DNA of 37,270 nucleotides from Clostridium acetireducens DSM 10703 (GTDB lineage Bacteria; Bacillota; Clostridia; Clostridiales; Clostridiaceae), in contig NZ_LZFO01000027.1 of assembly GCF_001758365.1 (NCBI RefSeq), forward strand, positions 1 to 37,270, written 5' to 3'. Every line of letters starts with the position of its first letter. Position 1 is the stretch's first letter. The notes under the pieces were generated by a model that made no database searches, was not told the DNA's origin, and was given only the letters and a program-made list of their open reading frames with translations. Both the position numbers and the translations under genes were made by a program. Below, one piece after another: positions 26,346-34,961 of the stretch.

Positions 26346-27146
26346 TTGGAAATATATTTAGATGTTCTCTTAGTAGAGAATTGTATAATAAATGTGTTTC
26401 TCATGTATGTAACATCTCAAACTATAAAAATAAAAGTCAACTTTAAGTATATATTTTTATCAGGATTTATTGGGAGCATATATTTATTATGTATTTTGTT
26501 ATTTAAAAGTTTTTATAATATTGTATTTAAACTTATAGTAGCATTTGTAATGACATTAGTTTGTTTTAGAAAAAAGAATATTTTATTTAATTTAAAGGCA
26601 TCCATAATACTTATTTTATATGCTATATTACTTGCAGGTATGTGTATATTTATAGAATTCAACAACAAAGGTTATATGCCATTAAATGGAGTTATATTAA
26701 ACTTTTCCTGCAAAAAATTGATTATATCAATTATGATTATATATATGCTTATAGATAGAATAATAATTTATATTAAAGATAGGAAAGAAGTAAGTGGTCT
26801 TATATATGATATAGATATAATTTTAAATAATTCTAATAAAAAGATAAAAGCTTTTTTAGATACAGGAAATGAACTTAGAGAACCAGTTACCAATTTACCT
26901 GTTATAGTAGCTGAAAAAGAAATATTTAATGGAGTTAATATTAGTAATTATAGTAATTTTAAAATACCATATAGAGTAGTTAATGGATGTAGAGGAAGTT
27001 TAATAGCTTTTAAACCTAATTATATTAAAATATATAAAGATAAAAAAGGCAATTTTAAAAATGAGGAAGTAATAATAGCATTGACGGATTGCAAATTAAG
27101 TGATTATGGAGATTATAATGCTCTTTTATCTAGGGGAATTATATAA
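26346..27146 (+). CDS. spoIIGA: Pro-SigE processing protease SpoIIGA
   Basis: A 266-residue membrane aspartic protease that removes the pro-peptide of SigE in the mother cell. About five hydrophobic segments fill the first 140 residues. The cytosolic domain carries the catalytic motif FLDTGNELREP with D172. The C-terminal block ALTDCKLSDYGDYNALLS matches the usual family end. SpoIIGA works as a dimer and is triggered by the forespore protein SpoIIR, which is not in this window. It starts with TTG, supported by AAGGAAGG. The gene is 22 bp before sigE, forming the spoIIG operon. Confidence 0.93.
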   Translation: MEIYLDVLLVENCIINVFLMYVTSQTIKIKVNFKYIFLSGFIGSIYLLCILLFKSFYNIVFKLIVAFVMTLVCFRKKNILFNLKASIILILYAILLAGMCIFIEFNNKGYMPLNGVILNFSCKKLIISIMIIYMLIDRIIIYIKDRKEVSGLIYDIDIILNNSNKKIKAFLDTGNELREPVTNLPVIVAEKEIFNGVNISNYSNFKIPYRVVNGCRGSLIAFKPNYIKIYKDKKGNFKNEEVIIALTDCKLSDYGDYNALLSRGII

Positions 27147-27168
27147 ATAATGTATTAAGGAGGATACT

Positions 27169-27876
27169 ATGATTACTTTAAAAGAAATAATTAATAATAT
27201 ATTAGTGAAATTTAAAATTTTTTCAAAAAAGATATATTACATAGGTGGAAATGATGTTTTACCACCACCACTAACTAAAGAAGAAGAAAGTGGTTTAATT
27301 AATAAGTTAGTACTAGGAGATGAAAGTGTAAGATCTATTTTAATAGAGAGAAATATTAGGTTAGTAGTGTATATAGCTAGAAAATTTGAAAATACCGGAA
27401 TAAATATAGAAGATTTAGTTTCAGTAGGTACTATAGGACTTATAAAGGCAGTTAATACTTTTAATCCTGAGAAAAAAATAAAATTAGCTACTTATGCTTC
27501 AAGATGTATAGAAAATGAAATACTTATGTATTTAAGAAGAAATAGTAAAGTAAAAGCTGAAATATCGTTTTATGAACCTTTAAATGTAGATTGGGATGGA
27601 AATGAATTATTATTATCAGATATTTTAGGTACAGATGCGGATGAAGTTTATAACATAATAGAAGATGAAGTTGACAAGCAATTATTGTTTGTAGCTATGG
27701 AAAAGTTAAGCGAAAGAGAAAGAAAAATTATCAAATTAAGATTTGGATTAAATGGTTCCACAGAAAAGACTCAAAAGGAGGTAGCAGATATGTTAGGCAT
27801 ATCTCAATCTTATATATCAAGATTAGAAAAAAGGATTATTAAAAGGCTAAAAAAGGAAATAAGCAAAATGCTCTAA
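27169..27876 (+). CDS. sigE: Early mother-cell sigma factor SigE (pro-form)
   Basis: A 235-residue sigma factor. The basic, hydrophobic N-terminal pro-sequence (about residues 1-27) leads to [16 protein letters not shown]; cleavage by SpoIIGA is expected close to YYIGG. Region 2 has [20 protein letters not shown] and [20 protein letters not shown], very close to Bacillus SigE; region 4 has [30 protein letters not shown] lies 7 nt before the ATG. Active SigE drives early mother-cell genes. It follows its own protease and precedes sigG by 74 bp, the conserved cluster order. Confidence 0.97.
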   Translation: MITLKEIINNILVKFKIFSKKIYYIGGNDVLPPPLTKEEESGLINKLVLGDESVRSILIERNIRLVVYIARKFENTGINIEDLVSVGTIGLIKAVNTFNPEKKIKLATYASRCIENEILMYLRRNSKVKAEISFYEPLNVDWDGNELLLSDILGTDADEVYNIIEDEVDKQLLFVAMEKLSERERKIIKLRFGLNGSTEKTQKEVADMLGISQSYISRLEKRIIKRLKKEISKML

Positions 27877-27886
27877 ATTTATATTA

Positions 27887-27915
27887 GTATAAAAATAAGC
27901 TTCTTTGGAAACACT
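27887..27915 (+). promoter_or_regulatory. SigF-type promoter of sigG
   Basis: GTATA at 27887-27891, a 15-bp gap and GGAAACACT at 27907-27915 closely match the Bacillus SigF consensus (GYATA, about 15-16 bp, GGNNANANT). The site lies in the 74-bp gap between sigE and sigG, as expected for forespore transcription of sigG by SigF. SigG has similar preferences, so autoregulation is also possible. Confidence 0.7.
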
Positions 27916-27950
27916 TTAAATGCGAATATTCTGAAGGGGCTGATAACTTT

Positions 27951-28724
27951 ATGGCAATTAATAAAGTTGAAATTTGTGGAGTAAATACGGCAAAATTGCC
28001 AGTTTTAAAAGAAAAAGAAATGAAAGAATTATTACTACGCATAAAAGGTGGGGATAAAAATTCAAGAGAAAAGTTCATAAAAGGAAATTTAAGATTAATT
28101 TTAAGTGTCATTCAAAGATTTAATAATAGGGGAGAAAATCCAGATGATTTGTTTCAAGTAGGATGTATAGGACTTATAAAAGCTATTGATAATTTTGATT
28201 TGTCACATAATGTTAAGTTTTCAACTTATGCAGTTCCTATGATAATAGGTGAAATAAGAAGGTATTTAAGAGACAATAATTCTATTAGAGTAAGCAGATC
28301 TTTAAGAGATATAGCTTATAAAGCTTTACAAGTTAGAGATAGGTTAATAGGAAAAAATAATAAAGAACCTACTATATCTGAAATATCAAAAGAACTAAAT
28401 TTACCAAGAGAAGAGGTAGTTTTTGCTTTAGATGCAATACAAGATCCTATATCTTTATTTGAGCCTATATATCATGATGGTGGAGATGCTATATATGTAA
28501 TGGATCAAATAAGTGACAAAAAAAATTTGGATGAAAGCTGGATAGAAAATATATCTATAAAAGAGGCTATGAAAAAATTAAATGACAGAGAAAAGTTAAT
28601 ACTTAATTTAAGATTTTTCAACGGAAGAACTCAAATGGAGGTTGCAGAAGAAATAGGAATATCACAAGCACAAGTATCTAGATTAGAAAAAACAGCATTA
28701 AAACATATGAGAAAATACATATAA
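27951..28724 (+). CDS. sigG: Late forespore sigma factor SigG
   Basis: A 257-residue sigma factor, very similar to Bacillus SigG. The N-terminal NKVEICGVNTAKLPVLK is the SigG hallmark. Region 2 contains LILSVIQRFNNRGENPDDL and FSTYAVPMIIGEIRRYLRD; region 3 has RVSRSLRDIAYKALQVRDR; region 4 ends with TQMEVAEEIGISQAQVSRLEK. There is no pro-sequence, so control is by transcription and by anti-sigma factors encoded elsewhere. GAAGGGG lies before the ATG. A SigF-type promoter precedes it and a 56-bp palindromic terminator follows 7 bp after the stop. Confidence 0.97.
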   Translation: MAINKVEICGVNTAKLPVLKEKEMKELLLRIKGGDKNSREKFIKGNLRLILSVIQRFNNRGENPDDLFQVGCIGLIKAIDNFDLSHNVKFSTYAVPMIIGEIRRYLRDNNSIRVSRSLRDIAYKALQVRDRLIGKNNKEPTISEISKELNLPREEVVFALDAIQDPISLFEPIYHDGGDAIYVMDQISDKKNLDESWIENISIKEAMKKLNDREKLILNLRFFNGRTQMEVAEEIGISQAQVSRLEKTALKHMRKYI

Positions 28725-28731
28725 TTTTATA

Positions 28732-28787
28732 TGTTAATTAAAAAAGACTTAAAAATCAATTGATTTTTAAGTCTTTTTTAATTAACA
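28732..28787. terminator. Bidirectional terminator, perfect 56-bp palindrome
   Basis: The two halves (28732-28759 and 28760-28787) are exact reverse complements without a spacer. The runs AAAAAA and TTTTTT within the stem make it a terminator-like structure on both strands. It closes the spoIIGA-sigE-sigG cluster. Confidence 0.88.
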
Positions 28788-28880
28788 AACTATTTAATAT
28801 ATAAATCTTATTATGAAAAGAATAATTAAATTTATTTATACATATAAGTATTATATAATGTTTAAAAGGTGGGATTGGAA

Positions 28881-29147
28881 TTGTCAGAGTATACTTCTTT
28901 ATATTCAATTCAAAGCTTAAAAACTATGGAAATTATAGACTTGAATTCTGGTAGCAAAGTAGGGTACATAAAAGATTTTAAAATAGATTGTAATGATTAT
29001 AGTATATTATCTATTATAATTCCATCAGGGAAAGTTTCTATATTTGGGAAAAATAATGATATAGAAATACCCTGGGAAAATGTAAAAAAAATAGGTGTGG
29101 ATGTTATACTAATTGATGGTAGCGATTTCGTAATAGAAGATAAATAG
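28881..29147 (+). CDS. ylmC: YlmC/YmxH family PRC-barrel sporulation protein
   Basis: An 88-residue protein with one PRC-barrel unit: the TMEIIDLNSGSKVGYIKDFKID stretch (about residues 14-35; I quote only its ends TMEIID and KDFKID), then SIIIPSG and the C-terminal IPWENVKKIGVDVILID. Such proteins are conserved next to sigG in clostridia and are annotated as sporulation proteins, but their function is unknown. A frame starts at GTG 28869, but AGGTGG at 28867-28872 overlaps it; the TTG at 28881, 8 nt downstream, is the better start. It follows a strong terminator, so it should have its own promoter, which I could not identify with confidence. Confidence 0.82.
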   Translation: MSEYTSLYSIQSLKTMEIIDLNSGSKVGYIKDFKIDCNDYSILSIIIPSGKVSIFGKNNDIEIPWENVKKIGVDVILIDGSDFVIEDK

Positions 29148-29213
29148 TAGTAATTATATATAAAATAATATATAATATATAATAAATAACATAAATAAGG
29201 ACGTGAAAATAAC

Positions 29214-29672
29214 ATGAAATGCCCATATTGTGGTTACGGAGAGAGTAAAGTTGTTGATTCAAGATCTACTGAAGATGATATGTCTATTAGAAGGCGAAGA
29301 GAGTGTACGAAATGCAGAAAAAGGTATACTACTTATGAAAAAGTAGAAAGTACTCCTATACTAGTTATAAAAAAGAATATGAGCAGAGAATATTTTGATA
29401 AATCTAAAATTATTAATGGATTAATAAAAGCATGTCAAAAAAGACCTGTTTCTAGAAGTGAAATAGAAAATATTGCAGATAATATTGAAAAGGATATTAA
29501 TAATAAAATGCTTACAGAAGTTAAATCAGAATATATAGGTGAATTAATTATGAAGTATTTAAAAAATATAGATGAAGTATCTTATGTAAGATTTGCTTCT
29601 GTATATAGGCAATTTAAAGATGTGAATACATTCATGGAGGAAATAAAGGCTTTAATTACAGATAAACAGTAA
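29214..29672 (+). CDS. nrdR: Transcriptional repressor NrdR
   Basis: A 152-residue repressor of ribonucleotide reductase genes. The N-terminal zinc ribbon is CPYC at 3-6 with CTKC near 31-34, followed by basic residues (RRRRE) and RYTTYE. The ATP-cone domain spans about 46-136, beginning with PILVIKKNMSREYFDKSKI, and senses the dATP/ATP balance. The length is typical. The place after sigG-ylmC is common in clostridia. The start is the ATG preceded by AAGGACG. A terminator follows within 10 bp. No NrdR-box pair was identified in the window, and no nrd genes are present. Confidence 0.95.
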   Translation: MKCPYCGYGESKVVDSRSTEDDMSIRRRRECTKCRKRYTTYEKVESTPILVIKKNMSREYFDKSKIINGLIKACQKRPVSRSEIENIADNIEKDINNKMLTEVKSEYIGELIMKYLKNIDEVSYVRFASVYRQFKDVNTFMEEIKALITDKQ

Positions 29673-29679
29673 ATATAAA

Positions 29680-29706
29680 AAAGAGCTTAAAAAGCTCTTT
29701 ATTTTT
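29680..29706 (+). terminator. Terminator after nrdR
   Basis: AAAGAGCTT (29680-29688) pairs with AAGCTCTTT (29692-29700) around three A, followed by a T-rich tail. Confidence 0.85.
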
Positions 29707-29757
29707 TATGTTTATTGTATAATACTTATAATAAATTAATTATTTTAGGAGGCTATT

Positions 29758-30474
29758 ATGGAGAAACTTAAATTTAATGTATTTAATGTAAAAAACTATG
29801 AATTTTTAGTATTTAGTTATAATACAGCAAAATTTGTTTTTTCTACAGCAAAAGGAGATTTAAACTTTCATAAAAAAAGTTTATCTAAAGAAAAAAATTT
29901 TAATATTTTAAAAAAGCACTTTAAATTAAACGAAATTTCATATCTAAATCAAATTCATAGCGATGTTATATATAATTACAATGGTAAAATTGAAGAAGGA
30001 GATGCTCTTATAACTAATAAATCTAATTTGGGTATAGGTGTATTTACTGCGGATTGTGTTCCAGTACTTATTTTAGATTCTAAAAAAAATATAATAGCAG
30101 CAGTCCATAGTGGATGGAAAGGTACTTTAAATTGTATTGTATTAAAAACTTTAGATAAAATGATAAGGGACTTTGATTGTAATACGGAAAATATCATTGC
30201 TGTTATAGGACCTCATATAGGAGATTGTTGTTATGAAGTTGGGGAAGAAGTTATAAATAAATTTAAAAATTGTGAATTGTATAAAAATCAAAACATATTT
30301 AAAGGGAATAAGTTAAGTATGGAGAAATGTATAATTAGACAATTAAATTATAAAAACGTAAATAAAATTAAAACATTAAATATATGTACATTTTGTAATA
30401 AAGAATATAACTTATATTCTTATAGAAAAAATAAAGATGGAAAAAGAATGTTTTCTTTTATATATTTTAAATAA
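29758..30474 (+). CDS. pgeF: Purine nucleoside phosphorylase PgeF (YfiH/LACC1 family)
   Basis: A 238-residue member of the DUF152 family. The metal site is built from a His in LNQIHSD, the Cys in FTADCVPVL and the His in AAVHSGWKGT; the C-terminal IGPHIGDCCYEVGEEV is also conserved. Family members phosphorolyse adenosine, inosine and related nucleosides and can deaminate adenosine; others were described as multicopper laccases or as peptidoglycan-editing factors, so the cellular role is open. AGGAGG lies 6 nt before the ATG. Its stop is only 18 bp before phoP, so the two may be cotranscribed. Confidence 0.88.
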   Translation: MEKLKFNVFNVKNYEFLVFSYNTAKFVFSTAKGDLNFHKKSLSKEKNFNILKKHFKLNEISYLNQIHSDVIYNYNGKIEEGDALITNKSNLGIGVFTADCVPVLILDSKKNIIAAVHSGWKGTLNCIVLKTLDKMIRDFDCNTENIIAVIGPHIGDCCYEVGEEVINKFKNCELYKNQNIFKGNKLSMEKCIIRQLNYKNVNKIKTLNICTFCNKEYNLYSYRKNKDGKRMFSFIYFK

Positions 30475-30492
30475 TAATTAGGGGGCAAGTTT

Positions 30493-31188
30493 ATGATTAA
30501 GCAAAAAATATTAATTGTAGATGACGAAGAACACATACAAGAACTTATAAAGTTTAATTTAGAAAACAATGGATATAATGTATTGTGTGTAGATAATGGA
30601 ATAAGTGCTTTGGACACAGTAAAAAGTCAAAAACCAGATTTAGTTTTATTAGATTTAATGTTACCTGGTATGGATGGTTATGAAGTTTGTAGAGAAATAA
30701 GAAAGGATATATATATATCTACCACTCCAATTATTATGATAACTGCTAAAAGTGAAGAATTTGATAAAGTATTAGGTTTAGAATTAGGAGCAGATGATTA
30801 TATAACTAAGCCTTTTTCTATAAGAGAAATGTTGGCTAGAATTAAAGCAGTTCTTAGAAGAACAGAAAATAAACAAGAATATGTTTTTCACAAATTTGGA
30901 AATATTATAATTGATTTAGAGAAGCACGAAGTTAGAAAAAATAATAATAAGGTTGAACTGACTTTAAAGGAATTTGAATTGCTAAAAATACTTGTTAAAA
31001 ATAAAGGAAGAGTATTAACAAGAGATTTTCTTTTAGATAAAATTTGGGGATATGAATATATAGGAGAGACACGAACAGTAGATGTGCACATTAGACATTT
31101 AAGAAAAAAAATAGAAGATGATGATAAAGAACCTAAATATATAGAAACTATTAGGGGAATAGGATATAGATTTAATATAGGGGAATAA
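30493..31188 (+). CDS. phoP: Response regulator PhoP (OmpR family)
   Basis: A 231-residue DNA-binding response regulator. The receiver domain has the acidic pair D10-D11, the phosphoacceptor D54 in LLDLMLPGMDG, T84 (MITAKS) and K106 (YITKPFS). The C-terminal winged helix (about 130-231) includes LTLKEFELLKILVKNKGRVL and the recognition region TVDVHIRHLRKKI. It is 3 bp before phoR and a little upstream of pstS, so phosphate control is the best reading and the PhoP name (or PhoB) comes from this context. It should bind near the pstS promoter at 33000-33042. The binding site AGGGGGC precedes the ATG. Confidence 0.9.
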   Translation: MIKQKILIVDDEEHIQELIKFNLENNGYNVLCVDNGISALDTVKSQKPDLVLLDLMLPGMDGYEVCREIRKDIYISTTPIIMITAKSEEFDKVLGLELGADDYITKPFSIREMLARIKAVLRRTENKQEYVFHKFGNIIIDLEKHEVRKNNNKVELTLKEFELLKILVKNKGRVLTRDFLLDKIWGYEYIGETRTVDVHIRHLRKKIEDDDKEPKYIETIRGIGYRFNIGE

Positions 31189-31191
31189 GAA

Positions 31192-32898
31192 ATGAAAAAA
31201 AAATTAATGATTTCTATACTGATAACTGTATTTTTTAGTTTTATAATTTCAGCTATACTTTTCATAGTAGTAGCTAATTATGAATATATAGAGGGTGTTA
31301 AAGAAAATTTAAGAAATAATAATAAGATTACTATTAGTATAATAGAAAATAATAATTTAATTGATAAAGATAAATTATTTAAAAATATTTATACAAACAA
31401 TAAAATAAGATTAACTTATGTAGATAATAAAGGAGTTGTCATAAAGGATTCTTTAGGAAAAACAGAAGAATTTAGTAATCACAACAATAGAGAGGAAATA
31501 ATTAAAGCTAGAAAATATGGTGAAGGATATACTATAAGATATAGTGATTCTACTAAAAAGGAAATTATATATTTTGCTACTTACTTTAAAAATGGATATG
31601 TTATAAGAAGTTCTATTCCAATAGACACAATTACTGGATTAAAATCTACTTATTATAAATATTATTTATTTATATTTATTTTAGTTTTGTTAATTTCTTT
31701 TATTATTTCTTCTAAGCTTTCTAATGCTATTATAAGTCCTATAAAAGAGTTGGAGTTTACAACATATAAAATAGCTTTAGGGGATATGAATAGAAGAGTA
31801 AATATAAAATCTAAAGATGAAATAGGTGAATTAGCAAATACTTTTAATAGTATGGCAGACAGATTACAAAATACGTTGAGAGATGCTTTAGAAAAACAAA
31901 ATAGGATAGAAGCTATATTAAGAAGTATGGATAGTGGAGTTATTGCTGTGGATAAAGATCTTAAAATATTAATGATAAATCCTTATGCTAAGAAGCTATT
32001 TGGAATTAATAAAGATATAATAGGAAAAAATTTACTGGAAAATATAGAAATTTTTAAATCCGAAAATATATTTAAAGAAGATGAAGAAGGAATTTATAAA
32101 GAAATAACTTTGTTATGGAATAATAAAAAGTACTTGAGAGTTAGAATAGCAGATATTATAAATGGATACGAATATATAGGTAAAGTTGCTGTATTGCAAG
32201 ACATAACTGATATTAAAAAATTAGAAAATATGAGAAGTCAATTTGTTGCAAATGTATCCCATGAATTAAAAACTCCATTAACATCTATAAAAGGATTTGC
32301 AGAAACACTAAAATACGTAGACGATGCTGCAAATAAAGAAAAATTTTTAAATATAATAAATGATGAAGCGGAAAGACTTACAAGGTTAATAAACGATATA
32401 TTAACTTTGTCACATATAGAGAATAATAAATATGAAAAATCAGAATATGTAAATTTAAATGAAGTAATAAAGGATGTTTGTAATTTAATAAAAAATGTTG
32501 CTAAAAATAAAAATATAGAGGTAAGTGTAGTAGGGGATAAAATACCTAATATGTTGTGTGAGAGAGATAAAATAAAGCAAATGGTTTTAAATCTTGTAGA
32601 TAATGCAGTAAAGTATACAAATAGTAATGGCAAAGTTGTTGTAGGAACTAAATTAGAAGATAAAAAGTGTGTACTATGGGTAGAAGATACTGGTGAAGGC
32701 ATTTCTAAAGAGCATATAGAGAGATTATTTGAAAGATTTTATAGAGTTGATAAGGCTAGATCAAGATCTCAAGGTGGAACAGGATTAGGATTAGCTATTG
32801 TAAAACATATTGTAATGGGGCTAGATGGAGATATAACTGTGGAGAGTGAAGTTGGAAAAGGCAGCAAATTTATTGTTACCATACCTATTGATGATTAA
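31192..32898 (+). CDS. phoR: Sensor histidine kinase PhoR
   Basis: A 568-residue membrane kinase. Membrane helix 1 is at about 7-28 and helix 2 at about 157-173, enclosing an extracellular sensor domain of about 130 residues. HAMP lies at about 175-228, a PAS domain at about 238-345, and the HisKA box FVANVSHELKTPL carries H357. The ATPase part has the N box (NLVDNAVKYTN), G1 (VEDTGEGIS) and G2 (GTGLGLAIV). This is the architecture of PhoR of Gram-positive bacteria. It follows phoP after 3 bp. Phosphate sensing is inferred from neighbours, probably together with Pst and PhoU. A long terminator follows. Confidence 0.9.
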   Translation: MKKKLMISILITVFFSFIISAILFIVVANYEYIEGVKENLRNNNKITISIIENNNLIDKDKLFKNIYTNNKIRLTYVDNKGVVIKDSLGKTEEFSNHNNREEIIKARKYGEGYTIRYSDSTKKEIIYFATYFKNGYVIRSSIPIDTITGLKSTYYKYYLFIFILVLLISFIISSKLSNAIISPIKELEFTTYKIALGDMNRRVNIKSKDEIGELANTFNSMADRLQNTLRDALEKQNRIEAILRSMDSGVIAVDKDLKILMINPYAKKLFGINKDIIGKNLLENIEIFKSENIFKEDEEGIYKEITLLWNNKKYLRVRIADIINGYEYIGKVAVLQDITDIKKLENMRSQFVANVSHELKTPLTSIKGFAETLKYVDDAANKEKFLNIINDEAERLTRLINDILTLSHIENNKYEKSEYVNLNEVIKDVCNLIKNVAKNKNIEVSVVGDKIPNMLCERDKIKQMVLNLVDNAVKYTNSNGKVVVGTKLEDKKCVLWVEDTGEGISKEHIERLFERFYRVDKARSRSQGGTGLGLAIVKHIVMGLDGDITVESEVGKGSKFIVTIPIDD

Positions 32899-32908
32899 AA
32901 GACAATAC

Positions 32909-32998
32909 AAAAAATTGCCATGCAATTTTTAGTTAAGAGGGAATAGATAAGAGTTAAAAATTCTCCAATTAACTAAAAAATTGCATGGCAATTTTTTT
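32909..32998 (+). terminator. Terminator after phoR
   Basis: AAAAAATTGCCATGCAATTT (from 32909) pairs with its reverse complement ending at 32997, and the pairing continues inward through AGTTAA/TTAACT with one bulged base. The loop is about 32 nt. A run of seven T closes it. It separates phoPR from the pst operon. Confidence 0.85.
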
Positions 32999-32999
32999 A

Positions 33000-33042
33000 T
33001 ATTGTTAAGTATACTTAACAATAATATAATAGCTATTTAACG
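33000..33042 (+). promoter_or_regulatory. pstS promoter with palindromic, PhoP-box-like operator
   Basis: TTGTTA (33002-33007) and TATAAT (33025-33030) with a 17-bp spacer form a good promoter. A perfect 24-bp palindrome (33000-33023) covers the -35 hexamer and the spacer; its half contains TTAAGT and the other CTTAACA. A further TTAACG lies at 33037-33042, exactly 22 bp (two turns) after TTAACA at 33015-33020. This recalls PhoP boxes of Firmicutes (TTAACA-like repeats every 11 bp). Control by the adjacent PhoP is likely but not shown. Confidence 0.55.
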
Positions 33043-33099
33043 TTACTTATGTATTATAGTATTTAAAAGAAAACATAAATTTGAGGAGGTATTTTTGTA

Positions 33100-33996
33100 A
33101 TGAAGAAATTAAATATTAAATTTGTTTTATTTTCATTATTGATATGTGTTTTTAGTATAGGAATAATAGGTTGTAGTAATAAAAAAGTGTCCAATGAGGC
33201 ACAAAATAATAGTACTGAAGATAATTTGTCTGGCACAATTACATCATTAGGTTCTTCTGCGTTACAACCTTTAGTTGAACAAGCAGCAAAAAACTTTCAA
33301 TCCCAAAATCCTAAAGTGACTATAAATGTACAAGGTGGAGGAAGTGGTGCTGGAATAAATCAAGTAATAGAAGGCTCTGTAGATATAGGAAATTCTGATG
33401 TATTGGCAGAAGATAAAGTAAAGGATAAATCTCAAACAGGTAAATTAGTAGATCACAAAGTATGTGGAATAGGATTTGCTTTAATAGTTAATAAGAATGT
33501 AAATGTTGATAAATTAACTTCAGAACAAGTACAAGATATATTTCAAGGTAAAATTACTAATTGGAAAGAAGTAGGAGGAAAGGATGAACCTATAAATATT
33601 ATAAATAGAACTAAATCTTCAGGAACAAGACATACTTTTAAAACTACAGTTATGGGTGGTAAAGATGAAAAAGATGGTATAGGAACTATTCAAGATTCAA
33701 GTGGTAGTGTTGTAAAAGCTGTTCAAAATACTAAGGGTTCAATAAGTTATGTAGCATTATCTTATTTAACTGATGAGGTAAGAGATAATTTAAAAGTTTT
33801 AAATATAGATGGAATTAATCCAAGCGTGGAAAACATAGTTTCAGGTAAATATAAATTTTGGTCTTATGAGCATATGTATACAAATGGTAAACCTAATAAG
33901 TTAGTGGAAGCATTTTTAAATTATATGGTTAGCGATGAGAATTCAAAATTAATTGAAAAATTAGGTTATATATCAATGAAAAATTTAGCAAAATAA
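33100..33996 (+). CDS. pstS: Phosphate-binding lipoprotein PstS
   Basis: A 298-residue extracellular phosphate receptor of the high-affinity PstSCAB transporter. The signal peptide (about residues 1-24) ends in a lipobox with the lipidated cysteine C25 (GIIGCSNK). The mature domain starts with LSGTITSLGSSALQPLVEQA; phosphate contacts come from SALQP, GGGSGAGINQV and NRTKSSGTRHTF. The C-terminal lobe includes GSISYVALSYL. GAGGAGG lies before the ATG. It is the first gene of the pst operon, with its own promoter and a palindromic operator, so the highest expression at low phosphate is expected. Confidence 0.96.
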   Translation: MKKLNIKFVLFSLLICVFSIGIIGCSNKKVSNEAQNNSTEDNLSGTITSLGSSALQPLVEQAAKNFQSQNPKVTINVQGGGSGAGINQVIEGSVDIGNSDVLAEDKVKDKSQTGKLVDHKVCGIGFALIVNKNVNVDKLTSEQVQDIFQGKITNWKEVGGKDEPINIINRTKSSGTRHTFKTTVMGGKDEKDGIGTIQDSSGSVVKAVQNTKGSISYVALSYLTDEVRDNLKVLNIDGINPSVENIVSGKYKFWSYEHMYTNGKPNKLVEAFLNYMVSDENSKLIEKLGYISMKNLAK

Positions 33997-34024
33997 TTAA
34001 AAAATTTTAATAAGAGGTAATTTT

Positions 34025-34957
34025 ATGGAAAAAAGTTATGTGTTTCATAGTAATATAAAAGGTGAACCAAAAAAAAGATCATTTATTAAAAAATTAAAAA
34101 CAGAGTATATAGGGAAGACATTATCTACTATATGCGGATTACTAATAGTTATTTTAACTTTATCTATTATAGGATTTCTCACAGTGAAAGGAGTTAGTAC
34201 TTTTACCAAACACAATTATTCTGTAATTGAGTTTATATTTTCGTCAAAGTGGTTACCAGATGCTGAAGTACCACAGTTTGGAGCTTTGATATTTATAGTA
34301 GGTTCTACATTGGTTTCTTTAGGAGCAATTTTTATAAGTGCTCCTTTAGGAATAGCATTAGCAATTTTTATGAATTTTATATCACCCAAATTCGGTAATT
34401 TAGTACTTAAACCAGCTTTAGAATTGTTTGTAGGTATTCCATCTGTTGTATATGGATGGGTTGGAATTTGTGTATTAATTCCTTTTTTAAAAGGTTCTTC
34501 AAATAGTGTGGGGTTTAGCTTAATAGCGGGAATAATAGTGCTTAGTGTAATGATACTTCCAACTATATCAAGTATATCATCAGATGCAATGAAAACTGTT
34601 CCTAAAGATTATTTAGAGGCTTCTTATGGATTAGGAGCAACTAGATGGCAGACTATAACTAAAGTAATTATACCTTCAGCTAAAAATGGTATATTAACTA
34701 GCGTTATATTAGGGATTACTAGAGCATTTGGAGAAGCTCTTGCAGTACAAATGGTTATAGGAAATACACTTCAGTTTCCTAAAAATTTATATAGTCCAAC
34801 ATCTACATTAACAGGAGTATTAACAATGGATATGGCTAATACAATATCAGGAACACTTTGGAATGATGCATTATGGTCATTAGCTTTATTTTTGCTTATA
34901 GTATCTTTTATATTTATATTAATAATTAAATTCATATCTGCAAAAGAGGTGAAATAA
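34025..34957 (+). CDS. pstC: Phosphate ABC transporter permease PstC
   Basis: A 310-residue inner-membrane permease. Six or so membrane helices are visible, from about residue 30 to the end. The coupling loop is [26 protein letters not shown] (about 197-222; short form [13 protein letters not shown]), the EAA motif that contacts PstB. PALELFVGIPSVVYGWVG is the typical PstC segment. The length fits the family. It starts 28 bp after pstS behind AAGAGGT and ends 4 bp before pstA. PstC rather than PstA is chosen from order and from the GIPSVVYGW signature. Confidence 0.94.
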   Translation: MEKSYVFHSNIKGEPKKRSFIKKLKTEYIGKTLSTICGLLIVILTLSIIGFLTVKGVSTFTKHNYSVIEFIFSSKWLPDAEVPQFGALIFIVGSTLVSLGAIFISAPLGIALAIFMNFISPKFGNLVLKPALELFVGIPSVVYGWVGICVLIPFLKGSSNSVGFSLIAGIIVLSVMILPTISSISSDAMKTVPKDYLEASYGLGATRWQTITKVIIPSAKNGILTSVILGITRAFGEALAVQMVIGNTLQFPKNLYSPTSTLTGVLTMDMANTISGTLWNDALWSLALFLLIVSFIFILIIKFISAKEVK

Positions 34958-34961
34958 ATGT

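Noticed and set aside
28854-28859. Vegetative promoter of ylmC (TATAAT)
   Set aside because: The hexamer is so close to the ribosome binding site (28867) that the transcript would begin inside it, and the -35 is poor.
32238-32702. 154-codon minus-strand frame within phoR
   Set aside because: It mirrors the HisKA/ATPase coding sequence and has a composition expected of an antisense shadow; no start signal is seen.
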